Positions 1 to 8,009 of a stretch of 8,855 nt of DNA are shown in pieces (the stretch's first letter is position 1; every line of letters starts with the position of its first letter). The DNA lies in assembly GCA_023246535.1 (NCBI GenBank), contig JAHFIF010000014.1, forward strand, positions 1 through 8,855, written 5' to 3'. A program made the translations under genes and the position numbers. The stretch is from a bacterium. Lineage in GTDB: Bacteria; Patescibacteriota; Patescibacteriia; CAIQCM01. The notes below the pieces were generated by a model. It ran no database searches, was not told where the DNA came from, and saw only the letters and a list, made by a program, of their open reading frames with translations.

Positions 1-624
1 CAAGGTTTGATCCTCGCGATCATTCGTTTCGATCCGGAATTGGGTTTTCGCTTCTCGACTTTTGCCTCGTGGCGCATCAGACAATACGTTAATCGCGGGC
101 CGCACGAGTACGGGCGTCCGATCCGCATTCCGCCGCACGTCGCCGAATTCTACGGCCGCCTCCATAAGCTCGCCGCCAAGCGCCGCCTCGACTTGCGGCT
201 CGCCGGCGACGAAGATCTGGCGACGCTCGCCGAGGAAATGGGCGTGGTCGCGCCGCGCCTGAACGAGATCATTGCGATCATGGCCAAAGGGCAGGAGGTC
301 ATGTCGCTCGACGAACGGCTGGGCGCGCTTGAAGATGCCGGAACGCTTCTCGACGTAATTCCCGACCGGACCGTTGCGCCGCCCGACGATTTGTTGGAAG
401 AGAAAGAGGTCAAAGGCATTTTTGCGGGCGCGGTCTTGCGGGCGCTGAACATAAATGAACGGTTCGTGATCGAACATTTTTTCGGCCTGAACGGGGAAAA
501 AGAAAGCTCGCTCAAAGACATTGCCGCGCTCATGCGCATCACCAGCGAAAGAGTTCGCCAGATAAAAGCGAAAGCGCTAAGAAAGTTGCGCGCCGCGCTT
601 ATTGAAAAAAGGATCGGCCGCTAG
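1..624 (+). CDS. Sigma-70 family RNA polymerase sigma factor, 5' end missing
   Basis: This is the C-terminal 207 residues of a sigma-70-family factor, which directs RNA polymerase to promoters. The frame is open to base 1, so the true start lies outside the window. Visible residues 10-32 are region 2.3/2.4, with an FSTFASWRIRQYVNR core that parallels the RpoD motif FSTYATWWIRQAITR. Residues 39-50 (RPIRIPPHVAEF) match the region 3.0 boundary. About 51-125 form region 3 and its linker, including an HTH-like stretch after DEDLATLAEEMGV. About 135-207 are region 4, ending in the helix-turn-helix signature SERVRQIKAKALRKLR that reads the -35 element. The second tryptophan of the RpoD WW pair is Arg here and the first aromatic is Phe. 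It may be the primary sigma factor or an alternative one; the missing N-terminus (regions 1.1-2.2) prevents a decision. It ends in TAG directly before a strong terminator, so it is the last gene of its transcript. Confidence 0.93.
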   Translation, partial: QGLILAIIRFDPELGFRFSTFASWRIRQYVNRGPHEYGRPIRIPPHVAEFYGRLHKLAAKRRLDLRLAGDEDLATLAEEMGVVAPRLNEIIAIMAKGQEVMSLDERLGALEDAGTLLDVIPDRTVAPPDDLLEEKEVKGIFAGAVLRALNINERFVIEHFFGLNGEKESSLKDIAALMRITSERVRQIKAKALRKLRAALIEKRIGR

Positions 625-625
625 C

Positions 626-658
626 CGGCCTCGGACTTCGGTCCGGGGCCGTTTTTTT
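626..658 (+). terminator. Rho-independent terminator of the sigma factor gene
   Basis: An 11 bp stem (626-636 with 641-651, one T-G wobble) closes on a TTCG tetraloop flanked by C and G, an exceptionally stable loop. Seven T residues (652-658) follow immediately. It lies two bases after the sigma factor stop codon. Confidence 0.93.
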
Positions 659-665
659 AAATTTG

Positions 666-674
666 TGCTAGTAT
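666..674 (+). promoter_or_regulatory. Extended -10 promoter for the 684 gene
   Basis: TGCTAGTAT is an extended -10 element (TGn followed by TAGTAT, 4 of 6 matches to TATAAT). The -35 position falls inside the preceding terminator stem and has no good match, so the promoter would depend on the extended element. Transcription would start around 681, only about 3 nt before the ATG, giving an essentially leaderless mRNA. Confidence 0.5.
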
Positions 675-683
675 TTAATCAAT

Positions 684-1439
684 ATGGCTAATATCGCTAA
701 AAAAGACGTTTTCGCCGCGACCAAAAAATGGGCGATCAAGGGTACTGACCTGAAAGCGGCGATGAGCGAGGCGAAGAAGGCGGGCTTTGGCAAGTTTGCC
801 GGCGGCTCAACGACCAAAGAAAAGGCCGCGCGTTTTTTTAAGGGGCTGCAGAGCAAGCATCTGCTTAAGTCGCACCTCCCGGACGGCGTGGCGACTTATG
901 CCGCAACCAGCCAGCGTTTGGTCAACGAAGCGCGGTCGGAGAAAAAAAAGAGCGCCGACGAAACGCTGGAACAGCACCTGGCCGCCAAGCAGGCAAAGCT
1001 GGAAAAAGCCGGCCTCAAGGTTGAAAAGCACGGCGGTCCGGAAACAAGGGAAGAATTATTGACCAAGGTCGCGCCTAACAATATGGCGCTCGCGCTCGAC
1101 AAGAGCGGCATGGAAGAATTCGGTCTCGGTCTGCCCGGGGAGGATATGTCGACAACCGCCGGCTATAAAAAAGGCGTTGACGCTTCCGTCTCGGCGACCG
1201 AACATAAAACCGCCGGCCAAAAAGCCGCCGAACAAATGGGCCTGGCGCCGACCTTTTCCATGCCGCACCACGAAGCGCCAAAATCGAATATCGACCTCGC
1301 GCCAAACATCGCGCCGCCGGTTCATGCGAAGGCGCCCGAAGCCACCGTTGCCGAGCCCGAAGTCAAAACCGAAAACACCGCGGCCGCGCCGGCGCAAGAA
1401 CCGGGCGACGCGTCGAAGGCGATCGATCTACCAATTTAA
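684..1439 (+). CDS. Hypothetical basic protein with disordered Ala/Pro-rich tail
   Basis: I do not recognise this 251-residue protein. Residues 1-65 are Lys- and Ala-rich and look helical, with a Gly-rich turn (GFGKFAGGSTTKEKAARFF, about 34-52). Residues 75-115 are strongly charged and probably form a helix or coiled coil. A middle part (120-185) has no motif I can name. From about 193 the chain is rich in Pro, Ala and Glu and is probably disordered. No signal peptide or membrane segment is seen, so it is likely cytoplasmic. The basic N-terminal part could bind nucleic acid, but that is speculation from composition. No Shine-Dalgarno precedes the ATG; the extended -10 lies about 10 bases upstream, so initiation is probably leaderless. 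The gene starts 26 bases after the sigma terminator and is followed after 7 bases by the next gene, with which it is probably co-transcribed. Confidence 0.8.
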   Translation: MANIAKKDVFAATKKWAIKGTDLKAAMSEAKKAGFGKFAGGSTTKEKAARFFKGLQSKHLLKSHLPDGVATYAATSQRLVNEARSEKKKSADETLEQHLAAKQAKLEKAGLKVEKHGGPETREELLTKVAPNNMALALDKSGMEEFGLGLPGEDMSTTAGYKKGVDASVSATEHKTAGQKAAEQMGLAPTFSMPHHEAPKSNIDLAPNIAPPVHAKAPEATVAEPEVKTENTAAAPAQEPGDASKAIDLPI

Positions 1440-1446
1440 AAACCAT

Positions 1447-2121
1447 ATGCCGCACCCATACCAAGCTACCATCGATCTGATCAAGAATGTCATCCACCGC
1501 TTGCCGGGCGTTTTTCCGGAAGCGCGGCATCGGGAAATGGAGGCCGAACTCATGGCGCTGGAGCGCGATCCGGCGGCGTCGCTGGAAACGATCGAGGAAA
1601 AGCTCATCGCCTTCGGCGCCGAGCTTTGGGCGTACTGCGAGGCTTACGATAAGTTCTACAAAATATACGGCGAACAAAAGGAGCGCGCCCTCATGCGGGA
1701 AAAACTCTCCGCCTCGTCGCGCGAGGCGCTGGACAAATTCGTTGCCGAAGGCGGCAATATCGAGTCGGTCCGCGACGGTTCGCGTTTTGAGCACTTCTTC
1801 AACGCCGATGTTCGCGAGGAAATTGTCGAAGCCGAATTGGCCGCCCATGACGGCGTCCATGAAGAAATGGAAAAATTGCTGGCCGGAGAAAAGCAGGGCG
1901 ATTTCTCGATCCTGCTTGCGGACTTCCAAGAAAAGCAAAAAGCGCTGGCGCAAAAGATCGACGAGTTGGCCGCGCTCGCCGACCGCATGCCGAGCTATGC
2001 CGCCGAGATCGGCGACAAGGTGAAAACTTTCCGCGAGGGTTTTGCCTATGTTGAAAAATTGCCGTCGCTTCAGGATATCGCCCAGGAGATCCAATACTAT
2101 ATCGACATCATGGAAGTCTAA
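1447..2121 (+). CDS. Hypothetical all-helical protein
   Basis: This 224-residue protein is not recognised. It is almost entirely predicted helix by eye: amphipathic, Glu/Ala/Lys-rich segments at about 5-18, 26-40, 46-90, 121-147 and 152-180, with no signal peptide or membrane segment and a single Cys (64). Such composition suits a cytoplasmic helical bundle or coiled-coil scaffold; no catalytic motif is visible. The ATG at 1447 was chosen because it sits 7 bases after the previous stop, in a CATATG context. The frame stays open far upstream, but only over the 684 gene, in a shadow reading rich in Arg and Pro. No Shine-Dalgarno is seen, so translation probably depends on coupling to the upstream gene. 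A hairpin terminator follows directly. Confidence 0.82.
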   Translation: MPHPYQATIDLIKNVIHRLPGVFPEARHREMEAELMALERDPAASLETIEEKLIAFGAELWAYCEAYDKFYKIYGEQKERALMREKLSASSREALDKFVAEGGNIESVRDGSRFEHFFNADVREEIVEAELAAHDGVHEEMEKLLAGEKQGDFSILLADFQEKQKALAQKIDELAALADRMPSYAAEIGDKVKTFREGFAYVEKLPSLQDIAQEIQYYIDIMEV

Positions 2122-2127
2122 GAAGTT

Positions 2128-2154
2128 AAATACCGCCCCGTGGCGGTATTTTGA
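2128..2154 (+). terminator. Terminator of the 684-2121 unit
   Basis: A perfect 10 bp stem (2128-2137 with 2142-2151) around a 4 nt loop lies seven bases after the stop codon. Its right arm ends in T residues, but the uninterrupted T run is short (about 4, to 2152), so termination may be incomplete. The -35 box of the next gene begins at 2151, inside this element. Confidence 0.75.
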
Positions 2155-2179
2155 CACTAGGAAACGGTAAGAGTAAGGT
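2151..2179 (+). promoter_or_regulatory. Promoter of the zinc-ribbon-like gene
   Basis: A perfect -35 box TTGACA (2151-2156) is followed after 17 bases by TAAGGT (2174-2179), which keeps the important first T, second A and last T of the -10 hexamer but is otherwise weak. Transcription would begin near 2186, leaving a leader of about 18 nt that holds the Shine-Dalgarno. Confidence 0.5.
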
Positions 2180-2188
2180 CCAGACAAA

Positions 2189-2195
2189 GAAAGGG
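2189..2195 (+). promoter_or_regulatory. Shine-Dalgarno that decides the start at 2204
   Basis: GAAAGGG lies 8 bases before the ATG at 2204, ideal spacing. A GTG two codons upstream (2198) would be only 2 bases from it, too close for initiation, so ATG 2204 is preferred. Confidence 0.7.
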
Positions 2196-2203
2196 CAGTG
2201 AAA

Positions 2204-2533
2204 ATGCTAAAACACAGTGGTTCTTTTCAGTGTCCTAAATGCAGGACGCCGTACCGCACCCAAGCCGAAGCCGACCGTTGCGGCGCCCGCAAGGACGCCA
2301 TTCCCACGCACCGCGTCGGCGACATCGTTCGCTACACGTTCTTCTCGATGACCGCGGTCGGCCGCGACCAATCGGAAGACTATAATCGCTGGAAGGTCAC
2401 CGATCCGGCCATTCGCACGGTTCCCGACCGCGAGGACGGCCATGAGTGCTTGGTGCAAGTGGAGCAGCTGCAGCTGAAACGCCGATCGACGGAAAGAACG
2501 ATCCATGTTTTTCCCGCCTCCGAACTCATTTGA
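2204..2533 (+). CDS. Small zinc-ribbon-like hypothetical protein
   Basis: This 109-residue protein starts with a likely metal-binding knuckle: Cys10-x2-Cys13 in FQCPKCRTPYRTQAEADRC, then Cys26, with His36 or His4 as a possible fourth ligand. This resembles the single CxxC zinc ribbons of many short bacterial proteins. The segment around 36-66 (HRVGDIVRYTFF, later NRWKVTD) reads like a small beta-barrel (SH3/KOW-like), where a GD-V turn starts a strand; this is a resemblance only. No membrane segment is present. The gene is monocistronic, with its own promoter, Shine-Dalgarno and terminator, so it is expressed independently of both flanking operons. Molecular function is unknown; nucleic-acid or ribosome binding is a guess from the fold type. 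Confidence 0.82.
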   Translation: MLKHSGSFQCPKCRTPYRTQAEADRCGARKDAIPTHRVGDIVRYTFFSMTAVGRDQSEDYNRWKVTDPAIRTVPDREDGHECLVQVEQLQLKRRSTERTIHVFPASELI

Positions 2534-2549
2534 CCGGGCGGTTCCGCAC

Positions 2550-2579
2550 GGGCTCGATGCAATATTCGAGCCTCTTTTT
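2550..2579 (+). terminator. Terminator of the zinc-ribbon-like gene
   Basis: A 7 bp perfect stem (2551-2557 with 2566-2572), extendable by a G-T wobble, surrounds an 8 nt AT-rich loop and is followed by TC and five T residues. It lies 16 bases after the TGA stop. Confidence 0.85.
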
Positions 2580-2584
2580 ATCCA

Positions 2585-2613
2585 TTGTCAGCGCCGCCCG
2601 GACGTGTTAAATT
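2585..2613 (+). promoter_or_regulatory. Promoter of the MBL-membrane protein-gyrA operon
   Basis: TTGTCA (2585-2590) and TAAATT (2608-2613) are spaced by exactly 17 bases, with an extended TGt directly before the -10. Transcription would start near 2620, giving a leader of about 36 nt. This is the only good promoter I see ahead of gyrA, so gyrA is probably expressed from it. Confidence 0.6.
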
Positions 2614-2655
2614 GATACCTCGAAATCGGGAGAATTTTTATATTACCTACCGCCT

Positions 2656-3333
2656 ATGGCCGCATCAATTCAATTCATCTGGCACGGTTTGTCGTGCTTT
2701 TCCATCGAAGCGAAGAACGGCGACGCGGTCGCCAACCTGGTGACCGACCCCTTTGGCGCGGAAACCGGGCTGAAGATCCCGCGCAACTTGTCGGCCGACG
2801 TGGTCACGGTTTCGCACGACCACCCTTCGCACAACAATATTGACGCCGTCAAAGCCGCCGGCGAAAAGAAGCTTTTTACGATCCAGACCCCGGGCGAGTA
2901 CGAGGTCGGCGGGCTTTTCGTTTACGGGATTCCGGCGCCGCATGACGAGAAAGAGGGGAAAGAGCGCGGGCTCACGACGCTTTACCGGTTCGAGGTCGGG
3001 GATTTGAGCGTGGCGCATCTGGGCGACTTGGGCGCCGACATGCTTGATCCGCAGCGCGAAGCTTTGGAAGACATCGACATTTTGCTCGTCCCGGTCGGCG
3101 GCGAAACGGTCTTGAACGCCAAGCGGGCGGTGGAGATAATCACCCAGCTTTCGCCGCGCATCGTCATCCCCATGCACTATGCTTTGCCGGGGATGGTTTC
3201 CAAATCCGATCCGCTCGAAAAATTCCTCAAAGAAATGGGCGTCGGCAGTCCGGAGCGTTTGGCCAAGTGGAAGGCCGTGAAAAAGGATTTGCCCGTGGAA
3301 GAGACCAAGGTGATAGTCTTGGAAAAAGATTAA
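2656..3333 (+). CDS. MBL-fold metallohydrolase-like protein, altered metal motif
   Basis: This 225-residue protein has the metallo-beta-lactamase fold, closest in style to the short UlaG-like Zn-dependent hydrolases common in CPR genomes. Motifs in order are: an N-terminal IxWxGxSCFxIE strand (6-18), the TDP strand end (30-32), the metal motif SHDHPSHNN (53-61), a PGEYEVGG turn (79-86), His96, AHLGDLG (120-126, Asp124), PVGG (146-149) and IPMHY (171-175, His174). The family signature is HxHxDH. Here His54, His56 and His59 are kept, but the Asp that normally binds the second metal is Ser58. Either it binds one metal, uses another ligand, or is not a conventional hydrolase. The substrate is unknown. 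No signal peptide is seen. It begins about 36 nt after its likely transcription start without a good Shine-Dalgarno, and is followed 4 bases later by a membrane protein and then gyrA. Confidence 0.88.
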   Translation: MAASIQFIWHGLSCFSIEAKNGDAVANLVTDPFGAETGLKIPRNLSADVVTVSHDHPSHNNIDAVKAAGEKKLFTIQTPGEYEVGGLFVYGIPAPHDEKEGKERGLTTLYRFEVGDLSVAHLGDLGADMLDPQREALEDIDILLVPVGGETVLNAKRAVEIITQLSPRIVIPMHYALPGMVSKSDPLEKFLKEMGVGSPERLAKWKAVKKDLPVEETKVIVLEKD

Positions 3334-3337
3334 TCAT

Positions 3338-3706
3338 ATGAAAAAACATCTTTGGGCTTGGGTGGCCGGCAGCGTCCTGTTCGCCGCAATCGTCGGGGTT
3401 TGGGTTTATCTGCTGCCCGGCGCGATCAGGCGGGTCGGCGGATTGCATGACCGCGGCGTCAGCTCGATCTTGTCGGTTTTTGGGGCGACGAAAAGCGCGC
3501 TCAGCCCCGAGCTCATCAAGGCGCGGGCCGAGTTTGACAACAATCTCAAGCAAGTAAGCAAAGTGATCAGCACGCAGGCGGTTCAGGCGGCGGCGATCGA
3601 AGATCTTAAGAACAAGATCGTGCAAAAGAGCGCGATCAAAGCCGCGGACGTTTTGCCCGCGCCGGGTTTGCCCGCGCCCGCTCCTAACACGCCGGTCAAG
3701 AAATAA
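3338..3706 (+). CDS. Small single-pass membrane protein in the gyrA operon
   Basis: This 122-residue protein has a short basic start (MKKH), a hydrophobic segment at about 6-27 (AWVAGSVLFAAIVGVWVYLL) and no clear cleavage site, so it looks like a signal-anchored protein with its bulk probably outside the membrane. Residues 55-105 are helical and charged. The end (106-120) is a Pro/Ala-rich tail (PAPGLPAPAPNTP). I recognise no family. It starts 4 bases after the MBL stop and stops 4 bases before gyrA, so translation is probably coupled. No Shine-Dalgarno is visible. Any functional link to gyrase is inferred only from the operon. Confidence 0.82.
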   Translation: MKKHLWAWVAGSVLFAAIVGVWVYLLPGAIRRVGGLHDRGVSSILSVFGATKSALSPELIKARAEFDNNLKQVSKVISTQAVQAAAIEDLKNKIVQKSAIKAADVLPAPGLPAPAPNTPVKK

Positions 3707-3710
3707 TCCC

Positions 3711-6176
<2,466 letters not shown>

Positions 6177-6186
6177 TTGGACGGCC

Positions 6187-6204
6187 GCCCCAAGCAATTG
6201 GGGC
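6187..6204 (+). other. GNRA-type hairpin just after gyrA
   Basis: A perfect 7 bp stem (6187-6193 with 6198-6204) closes on the tetraloop GCAA, a GNRA loop. It has no T run, so it is not a terminator on its own. It sits 10 bases after the gyrA stop and about 30 bases before the real terminator, and may protect the 3' end of the mRNA. Confidence 0.55.
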
Positions 6205-6234
6205 TGTTCCGTTAATCATTATCTGAATCGTTAA

Positions 6235-6270
6235 ATCAAAAACACGCCCCTTCCCGGGGCGTGTTTTGAT
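6235..6270. terminator. Bidirectional terminator between gyrA and the convergent gene
   Basis: A 12 bp perfect stem (6239-6250 with 6256-6267), extended outwards with one bulged A to 6235-6270, surrounds a 5 nt loop. The right arm ends in TTTT for the + strand, and the left arm begins with five A residues, which are T residues on the - strand. It can therefore serve both gyrA and the - strand gene ending at 6282. Confidence 0.88.
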
Positions 6271-6281
6271 TGGCGGCGTTT

Positions 6282-7460
6282 TTACGAAATGTCCTTGGCG
6301 ATCTTGGCTTCGCGGATGGCGTACATTTTTCGGGAATAGATCAGCTTCATGACCTTGTCGGTCGCGTATCCGATGGCGGCCAGGATGATGAAATAGATGC
6401 CGCCGACCAGGGTGAAGGATGGCGGTTTTTGCGTGAAGAGGCTGATCAGCGTGGCGCCGACGCCCATTGAGGTGATGATCGCCAAATTCTTGACCGAGGC
6501 TTCGGTGCTCTTGGCTTGAATGCCGCCGAAGAGGTCGGCCGCCGATTGGACGTAGTTCTTGGTCATCGTCCACAATCCTTTGACGTACTCGAGCGTGTCG
6601 GCGAGCGTCTCGTGCTTGAATTCGAGCACGCCGATGAATTTTTCCAGCTCTTTGTTGCCTTTGATGATCTTGCCGCGAGTTTGCAGGTACGCCCCCATTT
6701 GGTTGATGCGCGCTTCGATCAGGTTGATGGTCTTGGCGTAGCTGTCGACCTTCTGCTTGAAGGCGCCGACCTCGTTGCCGCGGATCGCGCCTTTTTCCTT
6801 GACCTCGGCGATCCGCTCCCAGATGATCCGGTGCAGGTTGAGATAGCGGTGCAGCTGCGATTTGAATTCGCGAATGAAGATTTGTTCGTCGATGAAGCGT
6901 TCGATGTTTTTGGCCGATTCGGAAAGATTGTTAATGACGTAAAGCTTGTCGCCGCGATAGATGGAAAATTCTTTTTTGTTGACGTCGAAATATTCTTTTT
7001 CGTTGAATTCTTTGAAGATCTTCTTGATTGTTTCCGGCGCGGCCTTTTTCAGGACGATGAAATACGGATAGATCGTTTTAATGTTGGCGAGCTCCTTGGG
7101 GATGGGGGCGCCGAGGCTGAAGATGTAGCTTAGCGCCGGCGAAAGTTTTTTCTCGTAGTATTCGGTGAGCGCCTTGATGTCCTCGGAAAACGAGCGGGTG
7201 TTGGTTTTTCCCAAGACGACCAAGCCGTCCTCGTAAATGTTAATTTCGATGCCGGTTTGGCTTTTGACGACGATCCGATCAAGGCGCGCCACCTGCATTT
7301 GCACAGAAACAATGTCGAGCGCGCCGCGGAGCGTTTTTAGCTTGCTCTTGTCCAAGTCGAGCGGCGAAGAAGCGCTTTCGAGAAAATCATAGATCTCGGA
7401 GAGATGCAGCGTCGTCCGCTGAAACCAGCCGCCGACATAAATTTTTTGTTCCTTCGACAT
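6282..7460 (-). CDS. Hypothetical protein with two C-terminal membrane segments
   Basis: This 392-residue protein is not recognised. Residues 1-180 look like a soluble alpha/beta domain with strands such as RIVVKSQTGIEINIYEDGLVVLG (62-84), YPYFIVLKK (131-139) and DKLYVINNL (171-179). About 181-310 is long, charged helix and probably coiled coil. Two hydrophobic segments follow at about 325-343 and 349-368, joined by a short loop (TQKPPS), and a basic C-terminal tail ends the protein. This order (N-terminal alpha/beta domain, long helices, two close C-terminal membrane helices) resembles CorA-type magnesium channels, but the GMN motif expected at the end of the first membrane helix is absent, so I do not assign that function. 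It is a cytoplasmic-facing membrane protein by inference. The promoter's -10 lies about 13 bases from the ATG, with no Shine-Dalgarno. It is monocistronic within the window and convergent with gyrA. Confidence 0.83.
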   Translation of the reverse strand: MSKEQKIYVGGWFQRTTLHLSEIYDFLESASSPLDLDKSKLKTLRGALDIVSVQMQVARLDRIVVKSQTGIEINIYEDGLVVLGKTNTRSFSEDIKALTEYYEKKLSPALSYIFSLGAPIPKELANIKTIYPYFIVLKKAAPETIKKIFKEFNEKEYFDVNKKEFSIYRGDKLYVINNLSESAKNIERFIDEQIFIREFKSQLHRYLNLHRIIWERIAEVKEKGAIRGNEVGAFKQKVDSYAKTINLIEARINQMGAYLQTRGKIIKGNKELEKFIGVLEFKHETLADTLEYVKGLWTMTKNYVQSAADLFGGIQAKSTEASVKNLAIITSMGVGATLISLFTQKPPSFTLVGGIYFIILAAIGYATDKVMKLIYSRKMYAIREAKIAKDIS

Positions 7461-7472
7461 ATTGACATTGAA

Positions 7473-7481
7473 ATCATATCA
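7473..7481 (-). promoter_or_regulatory. Extended -10 promoter of the - strand membrane protein gene
   Basis: On the - strand, TGATATGAT is an extended -10 (TGn plus TATGAT, 5 of 6 matches). The best -35 is only TTAGAG with an 18-base spacer. The start of transcription would be near 7466, about 6 nt before the ATG, so the mRNA is almost leaderless. Confidence 0.65.
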
Positions 7482-7565
7482 CGAATTTACCGCCGTCTCT
7501 AACGCCACCGGTGCCGCGCGGATTTTTTAAGACGCATCAGAAATAGAAAGCGTCGGGGCGGGGGA

Positions 7566-7592
7566 TTGACAGCAGCGCGAATTTATGATAAC
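7566..7592 (+). promoter_or_regulatory. Probable promoter of the 7663 gene
   Basis: TTGACA (7566-7571) is a perfect -35 box. The best -10 within reach is GATAAC (7587-7592, spacer 15), imperfect in sequence and spacing; TATGAT (7584-7589) is better in sequence but only 12 bases away. If either is used the leader is about 60-65 nt, the longest in the window. Confidence 0.4.
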
Positions 7593-7650
7593 TGTTTCGT
7601 AGATTTATCGCGGTTCGTTCGCAAGAAACGGTCCGGTTCAAAATCGGAGA

Positions 7651-7655
7651 AAGGA
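7651..7655 (+). promoter_or_regulatory. Shine-Dalgarno of the 7663 gene
   Basis: AAGGA, preceded by GGAGA, lies 7 bases before the ATG at 7663. It is one of only two clear Shine-Dalgarno sequences in the window and fixes this start. Confidence 0.75.
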
Positions 7656-7662
7656 TCTTAAA

Positions 7663-7905
7663 ATGTTCGTAAGTTTTGTTCTGTTCACGCTACGGGTGAT
7701 GGATTTTGTCGCCAGGCGGCTGTGGTTTTGCTTGACGACCTTTCTCATCCTGCTCATCGCGCTGACTTTCGCGCTCATCATGCACGGGTACGTGAAGACC
7801 GGCGTGATCTGCTTGATCGTCGGCGTCTATATTCCCGGCTTCTGCTATTTCCTGCGCTGTGCCGCCGTTAACGGCTGGTTCCGGCGCAAGAACCTGGGGC
7901 GCTAG
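7663..7905 (+). CDS. Small hydrophobic membrane protein
   Basis: This 80-residue protein is dominated by hydrophobic segments at about 21-40 and 46-66, with a possible third, shorter one at 2-16. It has Arg residues at 11, 18 and 19 and a basic C-terminus (RRKNLGR), which by the positive-inside rule suggests the C-terminal end is cytoplasmic. Four Cys residues (23, 50, 61, 66) sit in or near the membrane segments. No family is recognised. The good Shine-Dalgarno and a proper terminator right after the stop support a real, independently expressed gene despite its small size. Confidence 0.72.
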   Translation: MFVSFVLFTLRVMDFVARRLWFCLTTFLILLIALTFALIMHGYVKTGVICLIVGVYIPGFCYFLRCAAVNGWFRRKNLGR

Positions 7906-7922
7906 GCAAGCGGCGAGCGCAT

Positions 7923-7956
7923 AAGGGGCGATCTGCATGCCAGACGCCCCTTTTTT
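7923..7956 (+). terminator. Terminator of the small membrane protein gene
   Basis: An 8 bp outer stem (7923-7930 with 7945-7952) and a 4 bp inner stem (7932-7935 with 7941-7944), separated by one bulged A, close on a 5 nt loop. The T run covers 7951-7956. It starts 18 bases after the stop codon. Confidence 0.9.
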
Positions 7957-7958
7957 CA

Positions 7959-7987
7959 TTGACTTTTGCCCAAAAAAATGCTACAAT
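7959..7987 (+). promoter_or_regulatory. Strong sigma-70-type promoter of the 8010 unit
   Basis: TTGACT (7959-7964), a 17-base spacer and TACAAT (7982-7987) preceded by TGc give a near-consensus promoter with an extended -10, the best in the window. Transcription should start near 7994, only about 15 nt before the ATG, and no Shine-Dalgarno lies between. Confidence 0.85.
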
Positions 7988-8009
7988 TATATAATTAATT
8001 GCTTGTCAT

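Larger units (their letters stand above)
7461..7662. other. Divergent intergenic region
   Basis: About 200 bases separate the two divergent genes. They hold the - strand promoter at 7473-7481, the + strand TTGACA at 7566 and the Shine-Dalgarno at 7651. A weak 5 bp inverted repeat (GACGC at 7531-7535, GCGTC at 7550-7554) lies between the promoters and could be an operator, but it is too short to claim. I see no coding potential or RNA gene. Confidence 0.5.

Noticed and set aside
1177..1446. N-terminal extension of the 1447 gene by about 90 codons
   Set aside because: It would overlap the 684 gene in another frame and reads as Arg/Pro-rich noise; ATG 1447 fits the operon spacing.
2160..2168. 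GAAACGGT shared by the leaders of the two SD-led genes (2161 and 7625)
   Set aside because: An 8-base match alone is expected by chance at this scale, and the flanks do not align.
2198..2203. GTG start two codons before ATG 2204
   Set aside because: Only 2 bases from the Shine-Dalgarno; ATG 2204 has 8-base spacing.
6516..7133. A 205-codon + strand frame opposite the membrane protein gene
   Set aside because: It is the complement of the - strand gene, without promoter or Shine-Dalgarno, and gives an Asp/Phe/Val-rich product typical of a shadow frame.
7501..7530. A possible terminator at the GC-rich stretch before TTTTTT (7523-7528)
   Set aside because: CCGCGCGG is a palindrome with no room for a loop and no longer stem forms; no + strand gene ends here.
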